NCBI GenBank assembly: GCA_003599855.1
Contig: QZKG01000066.1
Location: 1-61,015, forward strand
Direction: 5' to 3'
Source of the DNA: Gaiellales bacterium
GTDB lineage: Bacteria > Actinomycetota > Thermoleophilia > BMS3ABIN01
Length of the DNA stretch: 61,015 nucleotides
The notes beneath the pieces were generated by a model that did not search any database, was not told the DNA's origin, and was given only the letters and a program-made list of their open reading frames with translations. Position numbers and translations under genes: made by a program. How positions within the stretch are numbered: the first letter of the stretch is position 1; each line of letters starts with the position of its first letter. Below are positions 18,597-26,515 of this stretch, piece after piece.

Positions 18597-19058
18597 ATGA
18601 AGATAGCTAAAAGACTGGGTCTTGTTGCCGTGGCAGGCGGCTTGCTGGCCCTGGCGGTAGCGCTGGGGCTGGGAGGCGTAGGTACAGCCAGCACGCCACC
18701 GGACCCGGTATCATGTTACTGTACGAAGCCGGCCCTGAGCCTTTCCCAGAACAACGTCTACTGGGAGAGCTACGCGGCTTACACGGACAGGATCCTGTCG
18801 GTGGACTTCGAGGTCACCAACGACTCGACCAATATCGCCAACGCACACGACATGCATGTGATCGGCACGGTCAATACCAACGGTGTCGTCTCCACTGACA
18901 TGGGGCGCAACATCAACGTGGTGACAGCCGGGGAATGCGAGCTGTTCACCATGAAGTACAATGTCCCATCAGGCGTGAGCAGCTTCCGGTCTGAGGTGCA
19001 TGCCGAGACGCAAGACCAGTGCGGCAACTCCTACAGCTACGGCGGGCCGATGCCCTGA
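18597..19058 (+). CDS. Secreted protein of unknown function (cytochrome-locus partner)
   Basis: A 153-residue protein with a Sec-type signal peptide (MKIAKRLGLVAVAGGLLALA, cleavage near VGTAS). The mature part looks beta-rich (LSVDFEVTNDSTNIANAHDM) and has four cysteines, two in a CYC pair. I recognise no named domain. It starts 46 nt after the Tat cytochrome with a GAGGAG ribosome-binding site, so it is probably the second gene of the same operon and may be a partner of the heme protein. Confidence 0.65.
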   Translation: MKIAKRLGLVAVAGGLLALAVALGLGGVGTASTPPDPVSCYCTKPALSLSQNNVYWESYAAYTDRILSVDFEVTNDSTNIANAHDMHVIGTVNTNGVVSTDMGRNINVVTAGECELFTMKYNVPSGVSSFRSEVHAETQDQCGNSYSYGGPMP

Positions 19059-19120
19059 GCCCAGGCTCGAGGCTGAAGGCAATGACATCGACTCAACCGC
19101 ATGGAGCGAAAGGAGAGATA

Positions 19121-19255
19121 ATGGTCACTGGCAAGAGCGATCATCGCGAGCCATACGCGAAGCCGGGACTCGTGAAGCACGATAACCTGAAGGAGGTCAC
19201 TTTCGAGTGCCCCGACTGGCAGTGCAGCGTGACCGTCCCCGGTCCGCCGGCGTAG
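19121..19255 (+). CDS. 44-residue peptide with RiPP-leader-like motif
   Basis: A short gene with a clear AAGGAG ribosome-binding site before ATG 19121. The peptide has the spaced pattern Y12-x2-P15-x-L17-x2-H20-x-N22-L-K-x-V26-T27 followed by D32-W-Q-C-S-V37. A second gene at 40478-40690 encodes the same pattern and the identical DWQCSV block. The YxxPxL arrangement resembles leader peptides of ribosomally made, modified peptides recognised by RRE domains; no modifying enzyme is adjacent. It lies between the cytochrome partner gene and tatA and is followed by a hairpin at 19280. Confidence 0.65.
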   Translation: MVTGKSDHREPYAKPGLVKHDNLKEVTFECPDWQCSVTVPGPPA

Positions 19256-19279
19256 AAAAGACGCACGAGCGTCGATTAC

Positions 19280-19314
19280 GGGAGCGGCCCACCGCGGGCC
19301 GCTCCCTTGATAAA
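19280..19314 (+). terminator. Hairpin terminator of the cytochrome-peptide operon
   Basis: Perfect 11-bp stem (19280-19290 with 19296-19306, loop ACCGC) followed by TTGATAAAT. The U-tract is weak, but the stem is strong and lies 25 nt after the peptide stop codon. Confidence 0.6.
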
Positions 19315-19386
19315 TACCCGCTATTGTCTTGTGAAGAAAAGCTTCACAAAGAGGGGTCGTAAACACGAAGCAAGGAGAAAGCAGTC

Positions 19387-19587
19387 ATGCCAATGATCGG
19401 CTGGCAGGAGATGATCATCATCCTGGTCATCATCATGGTCATCCTCGGCCCTAAAAAGCTCCCCGAGGTCGGGAAGTCACTGGGCAAGGGGATCCGGGAG
19501 TTCAGGAAATCGACCGGCGAGATCAAGGAGCAGGTCACGGGTGTTGAGAAAGGGCCGGCGGAGACGCCCAGGGCTGACGCCGGCTAG
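19387..19587 (+). CDS. tatA: Sec-independent translocase subunit TatA/TatE
   Basis: A 66-residue protein with one N-terminal membrane helix (EMIIILVIIMVILGPKKLPE), the hinge GPKKLPEVGKSLGKGIREFR and a charged amphipathic C-terminal region. This is the TatA layout, which forms the pore for folded protein export. GGAG ribosome-binding site before ATG 19387. It sits just downstream of the twin-arginine cytochrome operon, which suggests a local dedicated TatA, although no tatC is visible in the window. Confidence 0.9.
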   Translation: MPMIGWQEMIIILVIIMVILGPKKLPEVGKSLGKGIREFRKSTGEIKEQVTGVEKGPAETPRADAG

Positions 19588-19673
19588 GGGGCGCAACACT
19601 ACTTTATACCGCAAGCGACTTCTGATAGCCTGACATCGCCCATGTGTTGCCAACGGGTCCAAAGGGAGGGCCT

Positions 19674-20730
19674 GTGGACAGAGTCCGTGTCGTCAGGCAG
19701 GTCGTTCTACCGCTGATAGTGCTGTTGTCGGCGGCGCTGGCGCAGCCTTCCTGTGGCGGCGCAGATGACGCCGGCAGGCAGACCCCCGCAGCGGCTACGG
19801 TTGACCGCGACAGAGAGGGGGATGCCGGCGCGAGCCCCCGGGCGACGGCAGCAGGCGATACCGAACCCCCGCCGGAGCCCGTCAGGCTGGTCTTCATCCA
19901 TCATTCTGTGGGGGAGCAGTGGCTTGCCGATGACGGTGGGCAACTGGGCCTGACCCTGATGGACAACAATTACTTCGTCAGCGACACCAATTACGGCTGG
20001 TGTCCGGACGGATGTGAAGAAGCCATAGGCGACACCACGGACATCGGCCACTGGTATGACTGGTTCGTCGGTCCCGGCAGTGGTGCTTACCTCGCGGGCC
20101 TTTACGGCGAGGACGGCCAGAACTCGGAATATTCGCGTCTGGACCAGGCGCCGGAGGGCGAGAACGAGATAATCATGTTCAAGTCCTGCTACCCCAACTC
20201 GGGTCTGGGGCGGCAACGCCGATGATCCGCCGGCGGAGGGTGACAACCCCTTGCGGGGCGAAGCGGCGAACTCCGGGGACCATACCGTGGCCAACGCCAA
20301 GGGCATCTACAACGAGCTGCTGGGCTACTTCGCCACCCGCCAGGACAAGCTCTTTGTCATCATCACCGCGCCACCGCTCGCCGAGGGCGAGACTGACGCC
20401 GCGGCGGCGGCCAACGCCCGCGCCTTCAACCGCTGGCTGGTTGAGGATTGGCTGAGCGAATATCCCCACGACAACGTCGCCGTCTTCGACTTCTATAACG
20501 TGCTGACATCCAGCGGGGGGGACCCCGAGACCAGCGACCTCGGCTCGGAGTCAGGCAACCACCACCGCTACCGCGACGGCCAGATCGAATACGTCACGGA
20601 CCAGGGAGATGATCACGCAGCATACGCCTGGGAGGGCGACAGCCACCCGACGGCAGCCGGCGGCCGCAAAGCGAGCGCCGAGTTCATCGACATCCTCAAC
20701 CTGGCGTACGCGAGGTGGCGTTCATCATAA
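19674..20730 (+). pseudogene. SGNH-hydrolase-like lipoprotein, interrupted by a +1 frameshift
   Basis: Two frames together make one protein of about 350 residues. The first runs from GTG 19674 (GGGAGG upstream), with a signal peptide and a cysteine near LAQPSC suggesting a lipoprotein, and then VRLVFIHHSVGEQW. The second frame continues to 20730 with KLFVIITAPPLAEGETDAA and the C-terminal DSHPTAAGGRKASAEFIDIL, resembling the DxxH end of SGNH/GDSL hydrolases. Reading changes frame at the GGGG run 20207-20210: deleting one G joins the halves smoothly (SGLGGNADDPPAEG). This is either a sequencing or assembly error or a true recent inactivation. Confidence 0.65.
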
Positions 20731-20757
20731 GGGCCGAAGACCTTCCCCCGGGACCCG

Positions 20758-21546
20758 TCAGCAGACCACGCAGGGCTGGACGATGTCGATGGATTTGCCC
20801 CAGTCCGAATAGGTAAGCTGCTGCTCCGAGCCGGTGCCGGTGAGCGGGTTCGACGTGCTGATGCTCTGCTTGTAGACCAGCAGGTCGTCCACCCCGATCC
20901 ACACCGTCGCCGTGACGTTGTTGGAGCGTGAGGCCTGCAGCAGGGAGATGATGCGGGGGTCGCTGTAGAACTTCATCGATTCCGTGGCCAGGAGGTCGGC
21001 GTCTATGTCTACCTGGATCTGGTAGGTCTCGATGCCGCTGGGCAGCGTCGTCCGGCCCAGGCTGCGGGAGCTGCGGGCGAAGTCGATGTAGTTCCAGACG
21101 TTGCGCGGGTTGGGAGGGAGTACGCCGCGGTCGTCCTGACGCCAGACGTTGCCGGTCTCGATGGAGCGGATGTAAACCGTCTCGCCGATAGAGATGAGGT
21201 CGATGACCTCGGGCTCCTCGGTCAGGTACACGTTGCTGCTGACGCTGACGCGATCGGGGAAGACCATGTCACCCTCTCCCTGGGCGATCACCAGCTGCTC
21301 CTCGCCGAAGGAGTTGCTGGTATAGATGAAGTGGACACCCAGGCCGGCGTCGGCGACCCGCTTCATCGTGGCGCTCGAATCCTGGAGCAGCCGCGCGGTG
21401 TCGGCAGTGTTGTTGCTGTAGGTTCCCGCGTCGGGGATGGTCACGGTCGTAGCGCCGGTCGTGACGGCGCCATCTTCGCCGCAGCCCGCCGCCAGCAGGG
21501 CGGCAAGCAGCCCAGGCAGGATGAGGATCAGCAGTCTTCTTGTCAC
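20758..21546 (-). CDS. Putative lipoprotein, LppX/LolA-like
   Basis: A 262-residue protein with a classical lipoprotein signal: MTRRLLILILPGLLAALLAA followed by GCG, making C22 the likely lipid site. The rest alternates beta strands and short helices (ADAGLGVHFIYTSNSFGEEQ, GIETYQIQVDID, TATVWIGVDDLLVYKQSIS), a pattern like LppX/LprG lipid-carrier lipoproteins or other LolA-fold proteins. It ends with PCVVC, an unusual cysteine pair. It converges with the frameshifted SGNH gene. Function not established from sequence. Confidence 0.6.
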   Translation of the reverse strand: MTRRLLILILPGLLAALLAAGCGEDGAVTTGATTVTIPDAGTYSNNTADTARLLQDSSATMKRVADAGLGVHFIYTSNSFGEEQLVIAQGEGDMVFPDRVSVSSNVYLTEEPEVIDLISIGETVYIRSIETGNVWRQDDRGVLPPNPRNVWNYIDFARSSRSLGRTTLPSGIETYQIQVDIDADLLATESMKFYSDPRIISLLQASRSNNVTATVWIGVDDLLVYKQSISTSNPLTGTGSEQQLTYSDWGKSIDIVQPCVVC

Positions 21547-21634
21547 CAGGCCCCTATCGCTTTTTTAGACGTTCCCGGGGATTCTATCATGGCCCGGGCC
21601 CGGACACCCGGCGCGGACCCGGCCGTGGGTGTCG

Positions 21635-22450
21635 CTATTTCACTGCCTCGATGTCGGCGCTCACAACGGGCGGATCGTCGAGCCAGCCGGCTCCGGTCCT
21701 GTCGACGGCGGCGCGGAAGAGCGGGTCGTCGGCGGCCTGCTCGATGAGGCTGGTGATATCCTTGCTCGTGATGCTTATGTCCTTCAACCCGGCGGCTTCC
21801 ATGCAGGCCAGGTACTCATCCATCATGACCGCGCCGCTGATGCAACCGGACCAGGCTTCGATATCCTCCCTGAGCTCCTCGGGCAGCTCCCTGACCAGGA
21901 CCATGTCGGAGACGGCCAGGCGGCCGCCGGGCTTCAGCACGCGGGCGATCTCGCCAAAGACCGCCTCTTTGGCGGGAGAGAGGTTGATGACGCAGTTGCT
22001 TATCACCACGTCCACCGACGCGTCTTCGACGGGCAGTCGTTCGATCTCTCCGAGCCTGAATTCGACGTTCTCCACGCCGCTCGCGGCAGCGTTCTCTCTT
22101 GCTCTGGCGATCATCTCCGGGGTCATGTCGACGCCGATGACCCGGCCGGCGGGTCCCACCTGCCGGGCTGCGAGGAAGCAATCGAAACCGGCACCTGAGC
22201 CCAGGTCGAGGACGGTCTCGCCCTCCTTGAGGCCGGCAATGGCGGTCGGGTTGCCGCAGCCGAGTCCCAGGTTGGCCCCGGCCGGGGCGGCCGCCATCTC
22301 CGCGGCTGAATAGCCGATGGCGCCCGATATGCTGCCGGCGTCGCAGGCAGAGTCGCCCCCGCAGCAACCACCGCCAGCGCGGCCGGCCCGCGCTACGGAG
22401 CCGTAGGCCTGTCTTACCATGTCACGCAGCAGGTCAGAGTTCTTCTTCAT
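21635..22450 (-). CDS. arsM: Arsenite methyltransferase
   Basis: A 271-residue SAM-dependent methyltransferase with motif I VLDLGSGAGFDCFLAARQVG and the ArsM cysteines: an N-terminal GGGCCGGDSAC cluster, C in VVISNCVINLSP and C in EAWSGCISGA. ArsM methylates trivalent arsenic to less retained methylated species. ATG 22450 is preferred because a GAGGTG lies just before it; an in-frame GTG 12 nt earlier is an alternative. It follows arsR on the same strand, with an AT-rich palindromic interval between them. Confidence 0.88.
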   Translation of the reverse strand: MKKNSDLLRDMVRQAYGSVARAGRAGGGCCGGDSACDAGSISGAIGYSAAEMAAAPAGANLGLGCGNPTAIAGLKEGETVLDLGSGAGFDCFLAARQVGPAGRVIGVDMTPEMIARARENAAASGVENVEFRLGEIERLPVEDASVDVVISNCVINLSPAKEAVFGEIARVLKPGGRLAVSDMVLVRELPEELREDIEAWSGCISGAVMMDEYLACMEAAGLKDISITSKDITSLIEQAADDPLFRAAVDRTGAGWLDDPPVVSADIEAVK

Positions 22451-22462
22451 GGCACACCTCAC

Positions 22463-22484
22463 TTAGATATATCTACATGTATAC
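22463..22484 (-). promoter_or_regulatory. AT-rich palindromes upstream of arsM (possible ArsR site)
   Basis: Two perfect 10-bp palindromes stand side by side: AGATATATCT (22463-22472) and ATGTATACAT (22475-22484). They are markedly AT-rich in a GC-rich genome and share ACAT/ATGT elements with the arsR promoter operator at 22890-22905. They may be a second ArsR-binding site in the arsR-arsM interval. Confidence 0.45.
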
Positions 22485-22523
22485 ATATTTTTACGAAAAA
22501 AAACTGGCGCCGCTCCTGCGGAT

Positions 22524-22847
22524 TCAGTCCTCCTCGGGGCCGAAATGGGAAAGGTAATCGCCGCAGCATTCGCTCAGCCAGTTGCGGTTGAGCGAGTAAT
22601 AGACGTACTGGCCCTCGCGCCGGTCGTTGACCAGGCCGGCGTTCTTCAGTACGCCCAGGTGGTGCGACATGGTAGGTTGCGAGAGGCCGAAGCGCTCCAC
22701 CAGCTGCCCGACGCTCATCTCGCCGTCCTCTTCAAGGGCCAGCAGCATCTTCTGCCGGTTCTCGTCCGACAGTGCCTTGAACACCGCGACCAGGGACTTG
22801 AAATCGCAGCAAGACTGGGCTTCTTTTTCGGCAGGATCTGCTTCCAT
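22524..22847 (-). CDS. arsR: ArsR-family metalloregulator
   Basis: A 107-residue winged-helix repressor: VFKALSDENRQKMLLALEED, recognition region GLSQPTMSHHLGVLKNAGLV and wing RREGQYVYYSLN. Cysteine pairs C13-C14 near the N terminus and CC in LSECCGDYL near the C terminus could bind arsenite or another thiophilic ion in place of the classical ELCVCDL site. Its gene is transcribed from a strong promoter containing a palindrome and is followed by arsM, so it probably represses an arsenic-methylation operon. Confidence 0.9.
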   Translation of the reverse strand: MEADPAEKEAQSCCDFKSLVAVFKALSDENRQKMLLALEEDGEMSVGQLVERFGLSQPTMSHHLGVLKNAGLVNDRREGQYVYYSLNRNWLSECCGDYLSHFGPEED

Positions 22848-22879
22848 GGCTCTTCTTTCCGGGCTTGTCTGATGCTTAA

Positions 22880-22908
22880 AGTATATTCTACATATTTACA
22901 TATGTCAA
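22880..22908 (-). promoter_or_regulatory. arsR promoter with operator palindrome in the spacer
   Basis: On the minus strand TTGACA (22908-22903) and TATACT (22885-22880) are 17 bp apart, almost consensus. The perfect inverted repeat ACATAT-N4-ATATGT at 22890-22905 fills most of the spacer, where a bound ArsR would block polymerase. This supports autoregulation. Confidence 0.75.
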
Positions 22909-22961
22909 TATATAGAACTGGCACCGGCTGTCGACCTGACTGTGGCAGCCCAGGCCCTGGC

Positions 22962-23858
22962 TCAGCTGTCGAAGAGCTTGAAGAACATCCGGTCATCCGG
23001 TGATTTCTTCGCCTGGTACATCAGCAGGTCTGCCCCCCTGAGCATCTCGTCCACTGACTGCGGGGGAGAGGTGAACGTCGCCACGCCGAAGCTGAAGCCG
23101 GCCGGCCAGCCGCGGTCCTGGATCCTCTCCGTCAGGTGCCGGTTCAGGCGCTCCACGATGACGCGGGCCTGCTCCTGGGAGGTATCCACGAGCAGCAGGG
23201 CGAACTCATCACCCCCCAAGCGGGCCAGCACATCAGTGGAGCGCAGCTGCCCCGCCGTCTCCTGGGCCACGAAGCGGAGCAGTTCGTCCCCCTGGCTGTG
23301 CCCCAGCGTGTCGTTGACCCGCTTGAAGTTATCGATATCCATGTAGACGGATGTCAGGGATTTGCCGCTCCGCCGCGCCTTCTCGATCTCCAGGCGGCCC
23401 ATCTCGCTGAAATGGCGGGAGTTGGCGATGCCGGTGAGGGAATCGGTCCGGGCCAGTTCGCCCTCGAGCGCCGCGGTCTCCCTGATGCGGGTGAGCAGCA
23501 GGGAGACCGTCACAAAGAAGCCCAGCCTTACCGCGGCGTTCCAGAAGGGGATGAGCTCGTTGGTATAGACCCGGTCGCCCAGCTCCTCGGCGATGAGCCA
23601 GACTATTGAAGCCAGCAGGCAGGTGGCCAGCCCCGCCTTGCGGCCCGCCTGCCAGGTGACGGTCATCACCGGGATCAGGAAGAAGACGGAGAAGGAGATC
23701 TGGCTGCCGGTGGCGTAATCGAGCAGCCCGATGAGCGCCAGCATGAACATGCCGGCCGCCAGCGACGCGGCCGGCGACAGGCCCTCCGCTATCTTGATCA
23801 GTCGCTTCAATGCTCGGCCACCACCAGGTGAGGAACTGTTTGCGAATCTTATCAGCAA
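22962..23858 (-). CDS. Membrane-anchored diguanylate cyclase (GGDEF)
   Basis: A 298-residue protein with about four N-terminal membrane segments (residues 30-125, a MASE-like sensor region) and a C-terminal GGDEF domain with the intact catalytic motif LARLGGDEFALLL. Substrate-binding residues in DIDNFKRVNDTLGHSQGDEL are present. It should make cyclic di-GMP from two GTP. No RxxD inhibitory site is evident just before the motif (RSTDVLARLGGDEF contains RSTD, which could serve). TTG 23858 or TTG 23810 are possible starts; neither has a strong ribosome-binding site. Confidence 0.88.
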   Translation of the reverse strand: MLIRFANSSSPGGGRALKRLIKIAEGLSPAASLAAGMFMLALIGLLDYATGSQISFSVFFLIPVMTVTWQAGRKAGLATCLLASIVWLIAEELGDRVYTNELIPFWNAAVRLGFFVTVSLLLTRIRETAALEGELARTDSLTGIANSRHFSEMGRLEIEKARRSGKSLTSVYMDIDNFKRVNDTLGHSQGDELLRFVAQETAGQLRSTDVLARLGGDEFALLLVDTSQEQARVIVERLNRHLTERIQDRGWPAGFSFGVATFTSPPQSVDEMLRGADLLMYQAKKSPDDRMFFKLFDS

Positions 23859-23885
23859 CGGGGGATCGGCAAAAGGCGCGATTCC

Positions 23886-25133
23886 CTATAGCTCTATCCT
23901 CTTCCACCTGATCAGCTGGCTGAGGACGACCCCCGCCAGGAAACCCCAGCCGATGTTCCAGATGCAGATGCCCGCGGTGACTATCAGGAGGAAGACATCC
24001 TGCTTGCGCCGGCCCACGTCACCGATGGTCAGCGCCAGCTCGATGCCGGCGAACATGAGGATGACGCCCAGGAGCTCGATGGGGAAGACGCTGAAGAGGG
24101 TCGACACCGAGTTGCTGAAGAACAGGGCCAAAAGCAACAGGAAGAAGCCGAGGATGACGGTGGCGCCGCCGGTCCGGGCCCCGAAGCGGACGTGTCCGGC
24201 CATGCCGCCGGCGCCGTGGCAGACCGGGACGCCGCCGATCACCGGGACGGCCAGGTTGAGGAGCCCCTGGGAGAGGGATATTTTGCGTTCGGTCACCGGC
24301 TTCTCCGGGAACAGCGTGTTGTGCTCCGCGGTGACCGCGACAACGGCGTTGCCCAGGGTAAGGGGGATCTGGGCCAGGGCCAGCAACGCCGTGCCCTCCA
24401 CCAGATCGCTGAAGCCGATGCTGCCCAGGGCGAAGCCGGGCAGGCGGAAGTCGGGGCCGATGGCCGTCAGACGGCCCCAGAGGTCTGGGTCGCCGTGGGC
24501 GTTGACGGCGCCTGCCACTATGCCCAGCAGCAGCAGGACGAACATCGCCGGCAGCTTCCGGTTGCGAAGCAGCAGCAGCGTGATCCCGACCGCAGCGACG
24601 CCGATGGCCGGGCCGTACCAGCCGCCCAGCAGGGCGGCGTCGCCGTTGTCGCCGAAAAGCGACAGCACCCGGTCGTCCCCGGCGATCATGCGCGCCCCCT
24701 GGAGCATGAAGCTCATGCCCAGGCCCAGCATCACACCGCGGACCACGGGCTTGACCACGAACCGGGTGATGCGCTCAACCATCCCGGTCACCGCCATCAG
24801 CAGCCAGAAGGCGCCGGTGAAGAGGCCGGCGCCCCAAACGATGTCGGGGGTGATGGTGGCCGAGTGGGCGATGGCGCCGGCGCCGATGGCCTTCATCGGC
24901 TGCACCGGCACAGGGCGGCGGTAATAAAGGCCGATCATGATGTTGGCGGCGCCGAAGGAGAAGAGGAGGCCGAGGGGGTCGAAGCCCAGGAGGGTGATGT
25001 AACCGACGGCAAAGGGGATGAGCGTGCCGATGTCGCCGAAGGCGCCGGCCCACTCCATGCGGCCGTAACGGTTGCGCGCGGCCGACCCCCGGACACCCCC
25101 GTTTTCAGTTCCAGGCCCTGATACTGGCTCCAT
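23886..25133 (-). CDS. MOT1-type molybdate/sulfate transporter
   Basis: A 415-residue membrane protein with about ten to eleven hydrophobic segments. The conserved segments GAFGDIGTLIPFAVGYITLL, PVPVQPMKAIGAGAIA and PVCHGAGGMAGHVRFGARTG match the MOT1/SulP-like family that carries molybdate in plants and some bacteria. It is divergent from a LysR regulator at 25271, which may sense the anion or a related metabolite. Substrate (molybdate, sulfate or related) is inferred from family only. ATG 25133 has GGGAG close upstream. Confidence 0.75.
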   Translation of the reverse strand: MEPVSGPGTENGGVRGSAARNRYGRMEWAGAFGDIGTLIPFAVGYITLLGFDPLGLLFSFGAANIMIGLYYRRPVPVQPMKAIGAGAIAHSATITPDIVWGAGLFTGAFWLLMAVTGMVERITRFVVKPVVRGVMLGLGMSFMLQGARMIAGDDRVLSLFGDNGDAALLGGWYGPAIGVAAVGITLLLLRNRKLPAMFVLLLLGIVAGAVNAHGDPDLWGRLTAIGPDFRLPGFALGSIGFSDLVEGTALLALAQIPLTLGNAVVAVTAEHNTLFPEKPVTERKISLSQGLLNLAVPVIGGVPVCHGAGGMAGHVRFGARTGGATVILGFFLLLLALFFSNSVSTLFSVFPIELLGVILMFAGIELALTIGDVGRRKQDVFLLIVTAGICIWNIGWGFLAGVVLSQLIRWKRIEL

Positions 25134-25214
25134 CAGCTCCCTGTTCCGGTCTCTGCCGACCCGGCTTCTGACACCCGTCTGACCTCATTATACACATTCC
25201 GGGCCGGCTTCGTT

Positions 25215-25242
25215 TATAATAAGATATTCAAATAGGACCTAT
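25215..25242 (+). promoter_or_regulatory. LysR-type control region
   Basis: The 137-nt divergent interval contains TATAAT at 25215-25220 and the perfect palindrome ATAGG-A-CCTAT at 25232-25242, about 30 bp before the LysR start. This is a plausible autoregulatory LTTR site. The -35 at normal spacing is poor. Confidence 0.45.
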
Positions 25243-25270
25243 TAATTAACATAACGATTAGAAATCGCCC

Positions 25271-26182
25271 ATGGACCTAAACAAACTCAGGACATTCTGC
25301 TCCATTGCGGAAAAAGGCAACTTCTCGGCGGTGGCCGAAGACCTCTTCATGTCCCAGTCGGCGGTCAGCCAGCAGATACAGGCCCTGGAACGTCGCTACG
25401 GCGTGGTCCTCTTCGACCGCGGCAGCAAGGGCGCCACCTTGACCGAACCGGGCCGCATCCTCTACAACAAGGCCCGCAAGATCCTCGACATCGAGGACGA
25501 GATCAACCAGGAGTTCGACGACCTGCGCGGCCTCAAGGGCGGCGAGCTCCATGTGGGCGCCAGCACCACGGTGGGCAATTTCCTCATGCCATTCTATCTC
25601 GGGGAGTTCAAGAAGCGCTATCCCGAAGTCAAGGTATCGATGATGGTGGAGAACACGCGCATCATCGAGGAGCAGTTGCTGGCGGGGCTGTTCCCCCTGG
25701 CGGTGGTGGAGCACGAGACCCAGAACTCCTCGCTGGTCAAGGAGCCGATAGAGCGGGACCGCCTGGTCCTGTTCGTCTCACCCGAGCACCGCTGGGCCGA
25801 CCGCGAGTCCGTCACCCGGGAAGAGCTCATGGAGGAGCCCTTCATCACCCGGGAGCTGGGGTCAGGCACCCGCGAGGTGATGGAGGAGAAGCTCAAGGAG
25901 AGTGGGGTCGACAAGCTCAACGTCACCATGGAGCTGGGCAATTCGGCGGCTATCACCACCGCCGTGGCCGCGGGGCTGGGGGTATCGATCCTCTCCCGCC
26001 GCGTCGTGCATGCCCAGCTGGAGAGCAACATGCTGCAGCAGGTGCCCATCGAGGGCGTAAGGCTGGAGCGCGAGTTCTACCTGGTCACGGTGGCGGACCG
26101 CTACAGCTCGCCAGCGTCGCTCAAGTTCCGCGAGATGCTTGTGAGCGGCGACGCCACCAGCCCCCTGCCCGATGTAAGGTGA
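25271..26182 (+). CDS. LysR-family transcriptional regulator
   Basis: A 303-residue regulator: N-terminal helix-turn-helix (RTFCSIAEKGNFSAVAEDLF, SQSAVSQQIQALERRYGVVL) and a two-lobed effector-binding domain (GGELHVGASTTVGNFLMPFY). The effector-domain sequence resembles CysL/CysB-like and related assimilatory regulators. It is divergent from the MOT1-type anion transporter and is the obvious candidate regulator of it, though no ligand can be assigned. ATG start; the promoter region holds an ATAGGACCTAT palindrome. Confidence 0.9.
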   Translation: MDLNKLRTFCSIAEKGNFSAVAEDLFMSQSAVSQQIQALERRYGVVLFDRGSKGATLTEPGRILYNKARKILDIEDEINQEFDDLRGLKGGELHVGASTTVGNFLMPFYLGEFKKRYPEVKVSMMVENTRIIEEQLLAGLFPLAVVEHETQNSSLVKEPIERDRLVLFVSPEHRWADRESVTREELMEEPFITRELGSGTREVMEEKLKESGVDKLNVTMELGNSAAITTAVAAGLGVSILSRRVVHAQLESNMLQQVPIEGVRLEREFYLVTVADRYSSPASLKFREMLVSGDATSPLPDVR

Positions 26183-26339
26183 CTCCCGGGGGCCGCCGCA
26201 GCGGCAGGCAGCACCCCCGCCGCCGGCACGTCGCCGTCCTTGACCTGCCAGCGACCATCTGCTGATTTCCGGTTCCCCACCTGCGGCTAATCCGCTGATT
26301 TCCAGCATTATTGTGCCATTTTTCATGACTGGAGAAATA

Positions 26340-26430
26340 CCCGTATTGGTATATCTGATATGAGGTATGATAAATTAAGCACCTGCTCCGGGGCGCTGTC
26401 TTTATCTTTACCGCTTAATCTGATATAAAA
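26340..26430 (+). promoter_or_regulatory. AT-rich promoter/leader of hppA
   Basis: The interval before hppA changes to AT-rich sequence. It contains TTGGTA (26346) and TATGAT (26366-26371) only 14 bp apart, the repeated octamer TCTGATAT (near 26355 and 26419), and an inverted repeat ATTAAGC (26374-26380) with GCTTAAT (26413-26419). Promoter location is likely; exact elements are uncertain. Confidence 0.35.
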
Positions 26431-26515
26431 ATCGCTGGTTTTCAGTGTCCTGATGCATCCGGGCTTACAGGGGGTGCACAAATCAACCGGGATATTCCCG
26501 CACGAAAGGAGAGAG

